From Pseudomonas fragi (lineage in GTDB: Bacteria > Pseudomonadota > Gammaproteobacteria > Pseudomonadales > Pseudomonadaceae), in NCBI RefSeq assembly GCF_900105835.1, contig NZ_LT629783.1, positions 4,362,501 to 4,426,500 of the forward strand: a DNA stretch of 64,000 nucleotides, given 5' to 3'. Positions 19,649 through 29,118 of this stretch are shown here, in pieces; positions within the stretch are counted from its first letter, which is position 1; each line of letters opens with the position of its first letter. Position numbers and translations under genes: made by a program. The notes under the pieces are model-generated. The model was not told the origin of the DNA. It did no database searches and saw nothing but the letters and a program-made list of their open reading frames with translations.

Positions 19649-20568
19649 GCGGGTTGGTACGCCGGTTGGACAAGGAATTCGAGCAGCGCTTTCTGCGCAT
19701 GCAGGCGGTTTTCGGCCTGGTCCCAAGCCACGGAGCGTGGATCGTCCAGCAGGTCGAGGCTGATCTCTTCGCCACGGTGCGCCGGCAGGCAGTGCATGAA
19801 CAGCACATCGTCGGCCGCCAGGTCGAGCAGGGCGCGGTTGACCTGGTAGGGAGCGAACAACTCAAGGCGCTTGGCGGTTTCTTCTTCCTGGCCCATCGAT
19901 GTCCACACGTCGGTGCTGACCAGATGAGCGCCAATCACGGCATCACGCGGGTCGCGCACGATGGTTACGCGCTCGCCTGCCAGGGCCACGAATTCTGGGT
20001 TGGGCTCATAGCCTTCGGGGCAGGCCACACGCAGGTTGAAGTCAAACTGGATGGCGGCCTCTATATAGCTGTTGCACATGTTGTTGCCGTCGCCGATCCA
20101 GGCAACGGTTTTGCCTTTGATCGATCCGCGGTGCTCAAGGAAGGTTTGCATGTCGGCCAGTAACTGGCATGGGTGCAGATCATCCGACAGACCATTGATA
20201 ACCGGTACGCGGGAATTGGCCGCAAACTCGGTCAGGGTGCTGTGGGCGAAGGTGCGGATCATGACGGCGTCGAGCATGCGCGACATCACGATGGCGCAAT
20301 CGCCGATCGGCTCGCCGCGGCCAAGCTGGGTATCGCGAGGCGAGAGGAAAATGGCCTGGCCACCGAGCTGGATCATGCCGGCTTCAAATGACAGGCGGGT
20401 ACGGGTTGATGACTTTTCGAAAATCATGCCCAGTACGCGACCTTTCAGAGGTTCGAACAGCACGCTGCGCTGGCGCAGGTCCTTCAGCTCGATACCGCGA
20501 CGAATCACGCTGACTAGCTCTTCGGGAGTGCAATCCATCAGGGAGAGAAAGTGCCTTGCGCTCATCAT
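19645..20568 (-). CDS. argF: Ornithine carbamoyltransferase (anabolic)
   Basis: 307-residue enzyme joining carbamoyl phosphate and ornithine to give citrulline in arginine synthesis. The carbamoyl-phosphate loop SSTRTR is at 53-58, HPCQ binds the same substrate, and [10 protein letters not shown] carries the ornithine-site Cys. The start MMSARHF follows an AAAGG ribosome-binding site; the second ATG (20565) is equally possible. The size and the ArgR-like promoter site fit the anabolic ArgF rather than the catabolic ArcB. Overlaps the downstream ATPase gene. Confidence 0.94.
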
Positions 20569-20680
20569 TAACTACCTTTTATTGCAACGATCGCAGATGC
20601 TCAAAGCCGGAGTTTTCGGAAAAACGGGCGAGACCTGCGGCGAAAGCCGCACGCGGCGACGAAATAGGGGAAGGCGCGAT

Positions 20681-20708
20681 CTTATAAGGAAATGTCGCGT
20701 CTTGCCAA
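20681..20708 (-). promoter_or_regulatory. argF: argF promoter with overlapping ArgR-type site
   Basis: On the minus strand TTGGCA (20703-20708) and TATAAG (20681-20686) are separated by 16 bases, a good sigma-70 promoter about 110 bases before argF. On the plus strand TGTCGC-N8-AA at 20693-20708 matches the P. aeruginosa ArgR half-site consensus and covers the -35 box, the geometry of repression by arginine. Confidence 0.65.
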
Positions 20709-20954
20709 CAAGGGTCATGTGTTGAGAGGTGTGAGCGGGTCTTGCGCTGCATCAGCCACATCAGGCAATTTGCCTTACCTCAGCTGCCCATTTGTACACT
20801 GCCGCAGCGCTGCTTGGCAATTGCGAGGGGGGATTTGTAGAGTGATGAGGGGCAGACTATTGTCTGTCGGGGAGACCGAGCGTGACGCTCGGCTTTCCGT
20901 TACAATGCGCCACCGTGCCGACATCTGCGTCGGAAAGTTCAGCCGAGGTGCTCC

Positions 20955-21296
20955 ATGGATATCATCGAAACTATTAAAGACCAGATTGCCAACAACACCA
21001 TTCTGCTCTACATGAAAGGCTCCCCGAATGCCCCGCAGTGCGGCTTTTCGGCCAAGGCTGCTCAGGCAGTGATGGGCTGTGGCGAGAAGTTCGCTTACGT
21101 GGACATCCTGCAGAACCCGGAAATCCGCGCCAACCTGCCAAAGTACGCCAACTGGCCGACGTTCCCGCAACTGTGGGTAGGTGGTGAGTTGGTTGGCGGT
21201 AGCGACATCATGGCTGAAATGGCCGCCGATGGTTCTTTGCAGGCTCTGATCAAAGAAGCTGTCGAGAAAGCCGCTGCAAACAAGACTGAAGCTTGA
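20955..21296 (+). CDS. grxD: Monothiol glutaredoxin GrxD
   Basis: 113-residue class-II glutaredoxin with the active site CGFS (Cys29) and the glutathione/Fe-S binding stretch WPTFPQLWV-GELVGGSDI. These proteins carry and deliver [2Fe-2S] clusters together with BolA and act in iron homeostasis. It converges with the bacterioferritin gene over a shared terminator, which places it in an iron/redox neighbourhood. Confidence 0.95.
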   Translation: MDIIETIKDQIANNTILLYMKGSPNAPQCGFSAKAAQAVMGCGEKFAYVDILQNPEIRANLPKYANWPTFPQLWVGGELVGGSDIMAEMAADGSLQALIKEAVEKAAANKTEA

Positions 21297-21334
21297 TATC
21301 AGTCGCGTAGTTACAGTCTTTATGTAACACGCAT

Positions 21335-21374
21335 AAAAAGCCCCGCCACTGTGATGAACAGGGCGGGGCTTTTT
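21335..21374. terminator. Bidirectional terminator grxD / bfr
   Basis: 13-bp stem AAAAAGCCCCGCC / GGCGGGGCTTTTT with a 14-base loop lies between convergent grxD and bfr. The A-run on one side and T-run on the other give Rho-independent termination in both directions. Confidence 0.92.
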
Positions 21375-21386
21375 AATGGGGATTAG

Positions 21387-21857
21387 TTACTCGCCCATTT
21401 GCGATTGCAGGTAATTCTCAATACCCACTTTGTCGATCAGGCCCAACTGGGTTTCCAGCCAGTCGATATGTTCTTCTTCCGACTCAAGAATATCTTCGAG
21501 CATTTCGCGGCTGCCAAAGTCACCGACAACTTCACAATGGGCAATGGCGGCCTTGAGGTCGGCATGGCCGGTCTTCTCGATGCGCAGGTCACACTCCAGC
21601 ATTTCCTTGGTGTGCTCGCCGATATGCAGCTTGCCCAGGTCCTGTACGTTTGGCAGGCCTTCCAGGAACAGGATGCGTTTGATCAGCTTGTCCGCGTGCT
21701 TCATCTCGTCGATGGACTCGTGGTACTCATGCGCGCCCAACTTCTCCAGGCCCCAATCCTGATACATGCGGGCATGCAGGAAGTATTGGTTGATTGCCAC
21801 CAGTTCGTTGCCGAGAATTTTGTTGAGGTGCTGAATAACTGAAATGTCGCCTTTCAT
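21387..21857 (-). CDS. bfr: Bacterioferritin (BfrB type)
   Basis: 156-residue iron-storage subunit that assembles into a 24-mer shell. Ferroxidase ligands Glu18, Glu51 and His54 and the haem-ligating Met52 (SIDEMKHAD) are all present, so this is a haem-binding, catalytically complete subunit. It resembles BfrB, whose iron release depends on Bfd, encoded just upstream on the same strand. A terminator between the two genes suggests separate transcripts. Confidence 0.94.
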   Translation of the reverse strand: MKGDISVIQHLNKILGNELVAINQYFLHARMYQDWGLEKLGAHEYHESIDEMKHADKLIKRILFLEGLPNVQDLGKLHIGEHTKEMLECDLRIEKTGHADLKAAIAHCEVVGDFGSREMLEDILESEEEHIDWLETQLGLIDKVGIENYLQSQMGE

Positions 21858-22013
21858 GGCTGGGGCCTGCCTTAATTAACTGTATATAGGGCAGAGTTTG
21901 ATCCGCACCTGGCAGACTGTCAAACCTAAGTATTTGAATAATAAATGAAAATTAATCGGAATAAGAATGTTTGTGTTCCGCGTCTTGAAGCTAAGCACTT
22001 GAATTTTGGGCAT

Positions 22014-22040
22014 AAAAAAACCGGACGCTATGTCCGGTTC
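22014..22040 (-). terminator. Terminator of bfd
   Basis: The minus strand reads a GAACCGGAC stem, a 5-base loop, then GTCCGG followed by seven Ts: a classical Rho-independent terminator after bfd. The same CCGGAC/GTCCGG core is used after the peroxiredoxin gene. Confidence 0.9.
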
Positions 22041-22055
22041 TTTGGAATTTGTTAA

Positions 22056-22274
22056 TCAGGCGACTGAAAATTCTGCCGGGAAACTCATCACGGCCTGGCT
22101 GGCTTGCAGCGAGGAGAGGGTTTCACGAACCACTTGCTTGGCCAGGCAGGCACATTTGCCGCATTGGCTGGCAACACCTGTCGCTTCGCGCACTTCACGG
22201 TAGCTGCAGCAACCGTCATAGATTGCGTCGCGGATTTTTCCATCGGTGACGCCAGTGCAAAGGCAAACGTACAT
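22056..22274 (-). CDS. bfd: Bacterioferritin-associated ferredoxin Bfd
   Basis: 72-residue [2Fe-2S] ferredoxin with cluster ligands in CxC (Cys4, Cys6) and CxxC (Cys38, Cys41). Bfd binds bacterioferritin and passes electrons to its haem to mobilise stored iron. The start is MYVCLCTGV at 22274; the open frame extends upstream to 22340 but runs through the Fur-like site. It is transcribed toward bfr and is expected to be induced when iron is low. Confidence 0.94.
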   Translation of the reverse strand: MYVCLCTGVTDGKIRDAIYDGCCSYREVREATGVASQCGKCACLAKQVVRETLSSLQASQAVMSFPAEFSVA

Positions 22275-22319
22275 AAATAAGAACCATCGCTGGTTGGGAT
22301 TCAATGAGCAGATCTTAAT

Positions 22320-22338
22320 GTTAACGAGAATGATTGTC
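22320..22338. promoter_or_regulatory. Fur-box-like site upstream of bfd
   Basis: GTTAACGAGAATGATTGTC matches 14 of 19 positions of the Fur consensus and lies 46-64 bases before the bfd ATG, a usual operator place. It predicts derepression of bfd in iron starvation. Confidence 0.7.
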
Positions 22339-22493
22339 AAAGTACCTTGAGTCTCAATTGAGGGGCTTGCGCACTGTGCTGACGAACGGTCTGGGGTGTC
22401 GGGTTTTTGGACCCTGAAAAAGGGTTAAGGCCCGATCCGACGAGCGGTGTATGATGGCCGGTCATTTTCATGCAGCACACCAGGAGATATCCA

Positions 22494-23096
22494 ATGAGCG
22501 TACTCGTAGGCAAACAAGCCCCAGACTTCACCGTCGCCGCCGTACTTGGCAATGGCGAAATCGTTGACGGCTTCACGCTGTCCACCGCCATCAAAGGCAA
22601 ATATGGCCTGGTGTTCTTCTACCCGCTGGACTTCACTTTCGTTTGCCCGTCCGAGCTGATCGCTCTGGATCACCGCATCCCTGATTTCCAGGCGCGTAAC
22701 GTTGAAGTGGTTGCCGTGTCCATCGACTCCCATTTCACTCACAACGCATGGCGCAACACCCCGGTGAACAATGGCGGCATCGGCCAGGTGAAATACACCA
22801 TGGCTGCCGACATCAACCACGCCATCTGCAAGGCTTACGACGTTGAAACCGAAGGCGGCGTTGCGCTGCGCGGCGCGTTCCTGATCGACGACAAGGGTGT
22901 TGTACGCTCGCAGATCGTCAACGACCTGCCACTGGGCCGCAACATGGACGAGCTGCTGCGTCTGGTTGATGCCCTGCAATTCCACGAAGAGCACGGCGAA
23001 GTTTGCCCGGCCAACTGGAAAAAAGGTGACAAGGGCATGACTGCTTCGACTGCAGGCGTTGCTGCTTACCTGACCGAGAATGCTGACCAGCTGTAA
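22494..23096 (+). CDS. Typical 2-Cys peroxiredoxin
   Basis: 200-residue AhpC/TSA-family peroxidase. The peroxidatic Cys51 is in FTFVCPSE and the resolving Cys171 in GEVCPANW, so it is a typical 2-Cys enzyme reducing H2O2 and organic peroxides in the cytoplasm. The start MSVLVGKQ at 22494 has CAGGAG upstream. It is divergent from bfd, an arrangement conserved in Pseudomonas near bfd/bfr. Confidence 0.94.
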   Translation: MSVLVGKQAPDFTVAAVLGNGEIVDGFTLSTAIKGKYGLVFFYPLDFTFVCPSELIALDHRIPDFQARNVEVVAVSIDSHFTHNAWRNTPVNNGGIGQVKYTMAADINHAICKAYDVETEGGVALRGAFLIDDKGVVRSQIVNDLPLGRNMDELLRLVDALQFHEEHGEVCPANWKKGDKGMTASTAGVAAYLTENADQL

Positions 23097-23110
23097 TCGT
23101 CAGTTTCAGG

Positions 23111-23147
23111 CATAAAAAAACCGGACCCAGTGTCCGGTTTTTTTATG
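23111..23147. terminator. Bidirectional terminator peroxiredoxin / rnt
   Basis: 16-bp perfect stem CATAAAAAAACCGGAC / GTCCGGTTTTTTTATG with a 5-base loop between two convergent genes; A and T runs allow Rho-independent termination both ways. Confidence 0.95.
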
Positions 23148-23173
23148 CTGCGCTGTAAGCCTTTACGACAGGA

Positions 23174-23848
23174 TCAGTCGTTGAAGTCTTTCCAGCCGCC
23201 CATTTGTTTCCAGCTGTTGACGATGCCACAGAACAGCTCGGCGGTTTTCTCGGTGTCGTAACGTGCCGAGTGTGCTTCACGTCCATCAAAATCGATGTCA
23301 GCGGCCTGGCAGGCTTTTGCCAGGACGGTCTGGCCATAGGCCAGCCCAGCCAGGGTCGCGGTGTCGAAGCTGGAGAACGGGTGGAACGGGTTGCGCTTCA
23401 TGTCCAGGCGCGCGACAGCGGCATTCAGGAAGCCCAGGTCGAAGCTGCTGTTATGGCCCACCAGGATGGCGCGTTTGCAGCCATTGGCTTTCAGGGCCTT
23501 GCGTACACCGCGGAAGATATCGGTCAGGGCGGTCTCTTCACTGACGGCCATGCGCAGCGGGTGATCGAGCTTGATCCCGGTGAACTCCAGGGCGGCGGCT
23601 TCGATATTGGCGCCTTCAAACGGCTCTACACGGTGGAAGTAGGTGTGCTCGGGGAACACGAAGCCTCTTTCGTCCATGCCGATCGTGACGGCAGCAATTT
23701 CCAGCAAGGCATCGGTAGCGCTGTTGAAACCGCCGGTTTCAACATCGATTACGACCGGCAGATAACCGCGAAAGCGCTCTGCCATCGGGTGGCGTGGTCC
23801 GCCGCCGTGGCCGCCTTCGTGTTCGTCATCATAATGGTCGTCACTCAC
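23174..23848 (-). CDS. rnt: Ribonuclease T
   Basis: 224-residue DEDDh 3'-5' exonuclease that trims tRNA CCA ends and matures stable RNAs. Exo motif I is [11 protein letters not shown], motif [15 protein letters not shown] and motif [17 protein letters not shown]. The first 21 residues ([20 protein letters not shown] region) form an acidic, His/Gly-rich extension not needed for the fold. Its ATG overlaps the pyrC stop by four bases. Confidence 0.94.
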   Translation of the reverse strand: MSDDHYDDEHEGGHGGGPRHPMAERFRGYLPVVIDVETGGFNSATDALLEIAAVTIGMDERGFVFPEHTYFHRVEPFEGANIEAAALEFTGIKLDHPLRMAVSEETALTDIFRGVRKALKANGCKRAILVGHNSSFDLGFLNAAVARLDMKRNPFHPFSSFDTATLAGLAYGQTVLAKACQAADIDFDGREAHSARYDTEKTAELFCGIVNSWKQMGGWKDFND

Positions 23849-24891
23849 AGCTGTTCCTCCAGCAGGCGCCAGCGCAGTGTTTCACCGGCGCGCAGCGGAA
23901 TTACGGTCAGCGCGCCGAAAGGCAGGCTGGTTGGGGCAGTCCACTCCTGGCGAACCAGGGTGATGTGTTCGGTGCTGACGGGCAGACCGTAGAAGCGCGG
24001 GCCATTCAAGCTGGCAAAGGCTTCCAGTTTGTCCAGCGCATTGCGCTGTTCGAAAGCTTCGGCATACATCTCGATGGCAGCGTAGGCGGTGTAGCAACCG
24101 GCGCAACCGCACGCGGCTTCCTTGGCGTGCTGGGCGTGAGGTGCCGAGTCGGTGCCCAGGAAGAACTTCGCGCTGCCGCTGGTGGCCGCATCCAGCAGGG
24201 CTTCCTGATGGGTGTTGCGCTTGAGGATCGGCAGGCAGTAGAAGTGCGGACGAATGCCGCCAACCAGCATGTGATTGCGGTTGTACAGCAGGTGATGAGC
24301 GGTAATGGTTGCGCCGACGTTGGCCGAAGCCTCGTTGACGAACTGCACCGCGTCCGCGGTGGTGATGTGCTCAAACACGACTTTCAGTGTTGGGAAACGC
24401 TCTACAACGCGGCGCATATGCTCGTCGATGAAGATCTTTTCGCGGTCAAAGACGTCTACGCCGGCGCGGGTGACTTCACCGTGGATCAGCAAAGGCATGC
24501 CGACTTCAGCCATGACCTCCAGAACCGGGAAGATCGCATCGATGCTGGTTACACCGGAGTCGGAGTTGGTCGTTGCCCCTGCCGGATACAGCTTGGCAGC
24601 ATGGACGAATCCGCTGGCCTTGGCCGTGCGAATGTCTTCTGGCTGGGTACGGTCGGTGAGGTACAGCACCATCAGCGGCTCGAAGCGGCTGCCGGCGGGG
24701 CGAGCAGCGAGGATGCGCTGGCGATAAGCGTCGGCCTCGGCAGCATTACGCACCGGAGGTACCAGGTTTGGCATGATGATGGCGCGGCCAAAAGTGCGCG
24801 CTACATCCGCGACAGTGTGAGGCAACACGGCACCATCGCGAAGATGTATATGCCAGTCGTCGGGACGCAGCAGGGTCAGGCGGTCAGACAT
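23845..24891 (-). CDS. pyrC: Dihydroorotase
   Basis: 348-residue zinc amidohydrolase that closes carbamoyl-aspartate to dihydroorotate in pyrimidine synthesis. The metal-binding HIHLRDG motif is at the N-terminus; MVLYLTD, PLLIHGE and GTDSAPH are the other metal or carboxylysine-region marks of class-II enzymes. The start [13 protein letters not shown] at 24891 gives the family length; the frame stays open to 24951. Translationally coupled to rnt. Confidence 0.95.
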   Translation of the reverse strand: MSDRLTLLRPDDWHIHLRDGAVLPHTVADVARTFGRAIIMPNLVPPVRNAAEADAYRQRILAARPAGSRFEPLMVLYLTDRTQPEDIRTAKASGFVHAAKLYPAGATTNSDSGVTSIDAIFPVLEVMAEVGMPLLIHGEVTRAGVDVFDREKIFIDEHMRRVVERFPTLKVVFEHITTADAVQFVNEASANVGATITAHHLLYNRNHMLVGGIRPHFYCLPILKRNTHQEALLDAATSGSAKFFLGTDSAPHAQHAKEAACGCAGCYTAYAAIEMYAEAFEQRNALDKLEAFASLNGPRFYGLPVSTEHITLVRQEWTAPTSLPFGALTVIPLRAGETLRWRLLEEQL

Positions 24892-25046
24892 TGGGGATTC
24901 CAGGCGGGTCGAACTGAAGTGAATGCTACCGGAAAAGACTCTGTCAGGCACTCGCTATCAAGTTTTGTGATTGCTGACCGATAGCTGATGAGTATGCCGT
25001 AAATCTGTGGCCTGTTTTTTTGCAGTACAAGCCTGTGGAGCCTCCC

Positions 25047-25952
25047 GTGCGCCAGTGTTATCTCATCCTGCTCAGTATGTTTGCCAGCCTGCCGGCCACG
25101 GCCCTGACTTTTCAGACGCGGCTGGAGAATATCGAATGGAAAGTGGAAGGTGACAAGTTCGAGTGCCGTCTGATTCAGCCCATCACCGATTTTGGTTCTG
25201 GCGCTTTTGTAAGACGTGCAGGCGAACAGGCTGTGTTTCGTCTTAATACCTACAACGGCATGTTGGGCGAGGGCTCTGCCAAGCTCTTGGCCGCCGCCGC
25301 GCCGTGGCAACCGGGCCGTGGCGATATTGACCTGGGCTCGGTGCGCATTGGTCGTGGGCAAGTGCTTTTCAACAGTTCACAGGCCCAGGCCGCCAATTTG
25401 TTTCGCGGCTTGATTGAGGGACGCAGCCCTTTGGTCAGGCATTACTCCCGTGAGGGTAATGTCTCGGAAGTACGCCTGCTGCCTGCCAGGTTTCGCCAGG
25501 CTTACGGCGATTACGAGGCCTGTACCGCCAAGCTGTTACCGAAAAACTTTGAGCAGGTCAGACAAAGCCAGATCGGTTTCCCCGGAGGCGGGACCGAACT
25601 GGACGCGCAGGCCCGGGCCAACTTGCAGGTCATGGTCGACTATTTGAAGGCAGACCCTGGCGTCAACCATGTCATTCTCGACGGGTATTCCGATAACCAG
25701 GGCAATCGCCTGACCAATCGTGAACTGTCACGACGCCGGGCATTGGCGGTTATGGAGTATTTCAAGCAGAACGGCCTGCAGGAATCGCAGATCACGGTGC
25801 GCTTCCACGGTGAGCAATACCCCTTGGCGGCGAATACCAGCCGGGCAAACCGTGCGAAAAATCGCCGGGTTAGCGTCCGGCTGGAGCGGTTACCAGTGCC
25901 TGAAAAAGCTGCGCCTTCTGTAGGCGTCAGTAACCCTGCGGCCATTTCCTGA
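25047..25952 (+). CDS. motY: Flagellar stator-associated protein MotY
   Basis: 301-residue secreted protein: signal peptide at about 1-17, a unique N-terminal domain (LTFQTRLENIEWKVEG) and a C-terminal OmpA peptidoglycan-binding domain (VILDGYSDNQG, NRRVSVRLERL). MotY forms the T-ring that links the stator to the flagellar basal body; in P. aeruginosa it lies between pyrC and argG, as here. The GTG at 25047 (GTG CGC CAG) with GGAG six bases upstream begins the signal peptide; an in-frame TTG at 25020 is less likely. Confidence 0.9.
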   Translation: MRQCYLILLSMFASLPATALTFQTRLENIEWKVEGDKFECRLIQPITDFGSGAFVRRAGEQAVFRLNTYNGMLGEGSAKLLAAAAPWQPGRGDIDLGSVRIGRGQVLFNSSQAQAANLFRGLIEGRSPLVRHYSREGNVSEVRLLPARFRQAYGDYEACTAKLLPKNFEQVRQSQIGFPGGGTELDAQARANLQVMVDYLKADPGVNHVILDGYSDNQGNRLTNRELSRRRALAVMEYFKQNGLQESQITVRFHGEQYPLAANTSRANRAKNRRVSVRLERLPVPEKAAPSVGVSNPAAIS

Positions 25953-26079
25953 GGCAACGGCCTCGTCGCGTCTTTGATATAAACTGTCGCTTTGTCGTCT
26001 TAAGCTGTCGCGCCTCTGTAAATTCATGGATATGGGCGGTAGACTGTTCGGCTTTTCGAACAACCCGTGGAGTGATGGC

Positions 26080-27297
26080 ATGGCGGACGTAAACAAGGTC
26101 GTTCTGGCTTATTCGGGCGGCCTGGACACTTCGGTGATCCTGAAGTGGCTGCAGGATACTTATAACTGTGAAGTCGTAACCTTTACTGCTGACCTGGGTC
26201 AGGGTGAAGAGGTCGAACCTGCACGCGCCAAGGCGCAAGCCATGGGCGTCAAGGAAATCTACATTGATGACCTGCGCGAAGAGTTTGTTCGTGACTTCGT
26301 TTTCCCGATGTTCCGCGCCAACACCGTTTACGAAGGCGAGTACCTGCTGGGTACTTCCATTGCACGTCCGCTGATTGCCAAGCGCCTGATTGAAATCGCC
26401 AACGAAACAGGCGCAGATGCCATTTCCCACGGTGCAACGGGTAAAGGTAATGACCAGGTTCGTTTCGAACTGGGCGCTTATGCCTTGAAACCAGGGGTGA
26501 AGGTGATTGCTCCTTGGCGTGAGTGGGACTTGCTCTCGCGTGAAAAGCTGATGGATTACGCTGAAAAGCATGCAATCCCGATCGAGCGTCACGGCAAGAA
26601 AAAATCCCCGTACTCGATGGATGCCAACTTGCTGCACATCTCCTACGAGGGCGGTGTGCTGGAAGACACCTGGACCGAGCACGAAGAAGACATGTGGAAG
26701 TGGACCGTCTCTCCAGAGAACGCTCCTGACAAGCCGCAGTACCTGGAACTGACCTACCGTAACGGCGACATCGTTGCGCTGGACGGTGTTGAGATGACAC
26801 CTGCGACTGTTCTGGCAACGTTGAACCGCATTGGTGGCGAACACGGCATCGGCCGCCTCGACATCGTTGAGAACCGTTATGTCGGCATGAAGTCCCGTGG
26901 TTGCTACGAAACCCCGGGCGGCACCATCATGCTGCGTGCTCACCGCGCCATTGAGTCGATTACTCTGGACCGTGAAGTGGCTCACTTGAAAGACGAGTTG
27001 ATGCCCAAGTACGCCAGCCTGATCTACACCGGCTACTGGTGGAGCCCTGAGCGCATCATGCTGCAGCAGATGATTGATGCTTCCCAGGTTCACGTTAACG
27101 GTGTTGTTCGCCTCAAGTTGTACAAGGGTAACGTGATTGTTACCGGTCGCAAGTCTGATGAATCGTTGTTTGATGCCAACATCGCAACCTTTGAAGAGGA
27201 CGGCGGCGCTTACAACCAGGCTGACGCAGCCGGCTTTATCAAGTTGAATGCATTGCGCATGCGCATTGCTGCAAACAAAGGCCGCAAGTTGTTCTGA
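26080..27297 (+). CDS. argG: Argininosuccinate synthase
   Basis: 405-residue enzyme that condenses citrulline and aspartate with ATP. The ATP-pyrophosphatase loop is [11 protein letters not shown] near the N-terminus, and [15 protein letters not shown] and [13 protein letters not shown] are substrate-binding signatures. The frame opens at 26026 but [14 protein letters not shown] at 26080 gives the family length. It ends at a strong terminator. Together with argF 6 kb away it covers two consecutive steps of arginine synthesis. Confidence 0.97.
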   Translation: MADVNKVVLAYSGGLDTSVILKWLQDTYNCEVVTFTADLGQGEEVEPARAKAQAMGVKEIYIDDLREEFVRDFVFPMFRANTVYEGEYLLGTSIARPLIAKRLIEIANETGADAISHGATGKGNDQVRFELGAYALKPGVKVIAPWREWDLLSREKLMDYAEKHAIPIERHGKKKSPYSMDANLLHISYEGGVLEDTWTEHEEDMWKWTVSPENAPDKPQYLELTYRNGDIVALDGVEMTPATVLATLNRIGGEHGIGRLDIVENRYVGMKSRGCYETPGGTIMLRAHRAIESITLDREVAHLKDELMPKYASLIYTGYWWSPERIMLQQMIDASQVHVNGVVRLKLYKGNVIVTGRKSDESLFDANIATFEEDGGAYNQADAAGFIKLNALRMRIAANKGRKLF

Positions 27298-27312
27298 TTC
27301 GCGCCCGTACAG

Positions 27313-27345
27313 AAAAACCCCGGCCAATTGGCCGGGGTTTTTTTT
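27313..27345 (+). terminator. Terminator of argG
   Basis: Perfect palindrome AAAAACCCCGGCC-AATT-GGCCGGGGTTTTT with extra Ts, 15 bases after the argG stop: Rho-independent, usable in both directions. Confidence 0.94.
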
Positions 27346-27373
27346 GCCTGGAATTGCGGTACTGAGGAGCGTC

Positions 27374-28150
27374 TCAGGCAGGGTTGAGTATGGCCAGCCT
27401 GTGGGCGTCGGTGTTGTAGCTGATAATGGTTGTATGGGCAATGACTGACGTATATTTGAAGTTGTCGATGGCCAGTTTAAAGGCCTGTGGTGCGATGTGG
27501 GAGTGCTGGTTGGTGAGCAGTAGCAGTACGTCATGCTTGTGGTTGTGTTTGTCCTTGCGGGTGGCTTTGTAATAAATGTGCAGCACCTGTTCGGGGGGGC
27601 TTTGCTGAGGGGCGCGCAAGTGGGGATGATTCAGGTCAATAAGATGAAGTTTCTTAAACTCTGTTGCTTCCATGACCGCATGACTTTTTGCAGCGAGCGT
27701 TGCACCGGGTTTCTCGGAGCCAGGGAGTGGGGGTGGGTCGCTGTCATAAACTCTGTGGCCTTGGGGGAGAAATAACAAGTTTGGCGGGCTATATGCGTTA
27801 TACGGGAAGCCTGAAAAGTGGAGGGGGGGAGAAAACTGTGCGGCTATTGCTGTGCCCCCAGGCAAGCGGGTTTGTTCCGCTGGGGGGCCGCAAGAGCGTG
27901 TCGCTCCCCCATGAGTGTGGTCGGCCTTGGACAGGTCTGCAGGGGTGTAAAGCGTTTTGTTGTTGAAGTTCAGGGTCAGGAAAAACAAGATGATCAGCAA
28001 TGTTGGAAAAACTATAAGAAACCAGACATATATTTTTTGATGTTCACTGTCGATATAGGGCAACGATACTGCCGCAGAAGCCTCCGTTAACATTGAGAAA
28101 ATCGCGATAACGGTGAGTGGGTTATTGGCTTTTATGCTGTTTTTGATCAT
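27374..28150 (-). CDS. Hypothetical two-helix membrane protein
   Basis: 258 residues, function not recognised. After MIKNSIKANN come two hydrophobic helices (about 10-30 and 42-62) joined by a short loop (LPYIDSEHQK), then a long soluble C-terminal part: a Pro-rich stretch (about 115-145) and a mixed alpha/beta end rich in His and Lys. I recall similar N-terminal helix pairs in uncharacterised Pseudomonas proteins. The frame stays open to 28243, but AGG lies 7 bases before the ATG at 28150. Base use is more AT-rich than its neighbours. It converges with argG and sits alone. Confidence 0.65.
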   Translation of the reverse strand: MIKNSIKANNPLTVIAIFSMLTEASAAVSLPYIDSEHQKIYVWFLIVFPTLLIILFFLTLNFNNKTLYTPADLSKADHTHGGATRSCGPPAEQTRLPGGTAIAAQFSPPLHFSGFPYNAYSPPNLLFLPQGHRVYDSDPPPLPGSEKPGATLAAKSHAVMEATEFKKLHLIDLNHPHLRAPQQSPPEQVLHIYYKATRKDKHNHKHDVLLLLTNQHSHIAPQAFKLAIDNFKYTSVIAHTTIISYNTDAHRLAILNPA

Positions 28151-29118
28151 GGGCGTACCTGCAAGTGAAAGGTGGCGTGGGCAGGAAAAAGACGTGGGTG
28201 GTGGTATAGGGCAATCGAGGAATCCACTGCTGGCAATACGCAAGCCTGGCGATTGAACCGGTAGTGTGGTGGGTGTCGGGTAATATTTTTCAAATTAGCC
28301 GTGTTTTTTTGAACCCGCAAATCAATGGCAGGCGCTTGAAGGTTGCCCGATGAACAGCGTTGACGATTGCTTGGTTAATAATGCTTTGTGTGTAGGAAAG
28401 ATGTCGCCATTTCAGAGGGTTTAATGAAGGGTTAAGTTTTTTCTGTAGGTATATGTAAGTTTTTTAGTCGGGTGAGTCAATAAAGCGCTCGAGTGTGGCG
28501 AGTTGCGGGTTGTGGCTGCCCCTGTCGACTTATTGTTTTGGCTGGTGTGTATTGCACTTGGCTGGAGAATACCGGGTTTTGTTTGGATATGATTTTATGT
28601 TTGGGGATTTTCCTAATGATTTGTAGTCCTATTCTGTAAGTATGAAATTGTAATATTTTCCCGTCGAAAAATAGTAGATTTCAGTTTGGGCAACTATTGG
28701 TGTGTGACTCCGTGGTTTTATGTGTTTTATGGTGGTTGATAGATCTTTGTAGTATTTTTTGCTAATTGGAGGTGAGTGGTGTAGTTGGATCAATCTGTTT
28801 TCGGCGAGTTATGGGTTCGCGTTATATCTTTACTTTGGTTTTGTTTTTGCGCGCTTTTTACAGGTCAGGTGAACACAGTGCTAGTGTATGCCGGGGTTTG
28901 TTTTTGTGGTCCAGGAGCAGCCTTGAATGCAGCGGCTCAACTGCGGAGTAAGTATGGATCTTTAGTTTATATGGGTGATTTCTGTAGGTTGAATCTTCAA
29001 TATTTGTAGGAATTGTCTTTGGTTATTAATGCTTGGGGGGGGTGCTATGCCCAGTCTGTTACGACTAGGCTATGGTGCTGGTTCAGATAATTCGAATAGC
29101 TATAAATTGGAATGGCCC
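28151..29118. other. AT-rich 968-base region without a convincing gene
   Basis: Visibly T-rich compared with the rest of the window, especially 28430-29000. Open frames here are short, for example 28766-28951, and lack a convincing ribosome-binding site or recognisable product. It presumably holds the promoters of the divergent membrane protein and of the response regulator; nothing more is seen. Confidence 0.5.

Noticed and set aside
24305..24727. Plus-strand open frame inside pyrC
   Set aside because: Composition and lack of motifs mark it as a shadow of pyrC.
25927..27534. 535-codon open frame opposite argG
   Set aside because: Antisense shadow that also runs through the argG terminator.
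28766..28951. 61-codon open frame in the AT-rich region
   Set aside because: No convincing ribosome-binding site, no recognisable product.
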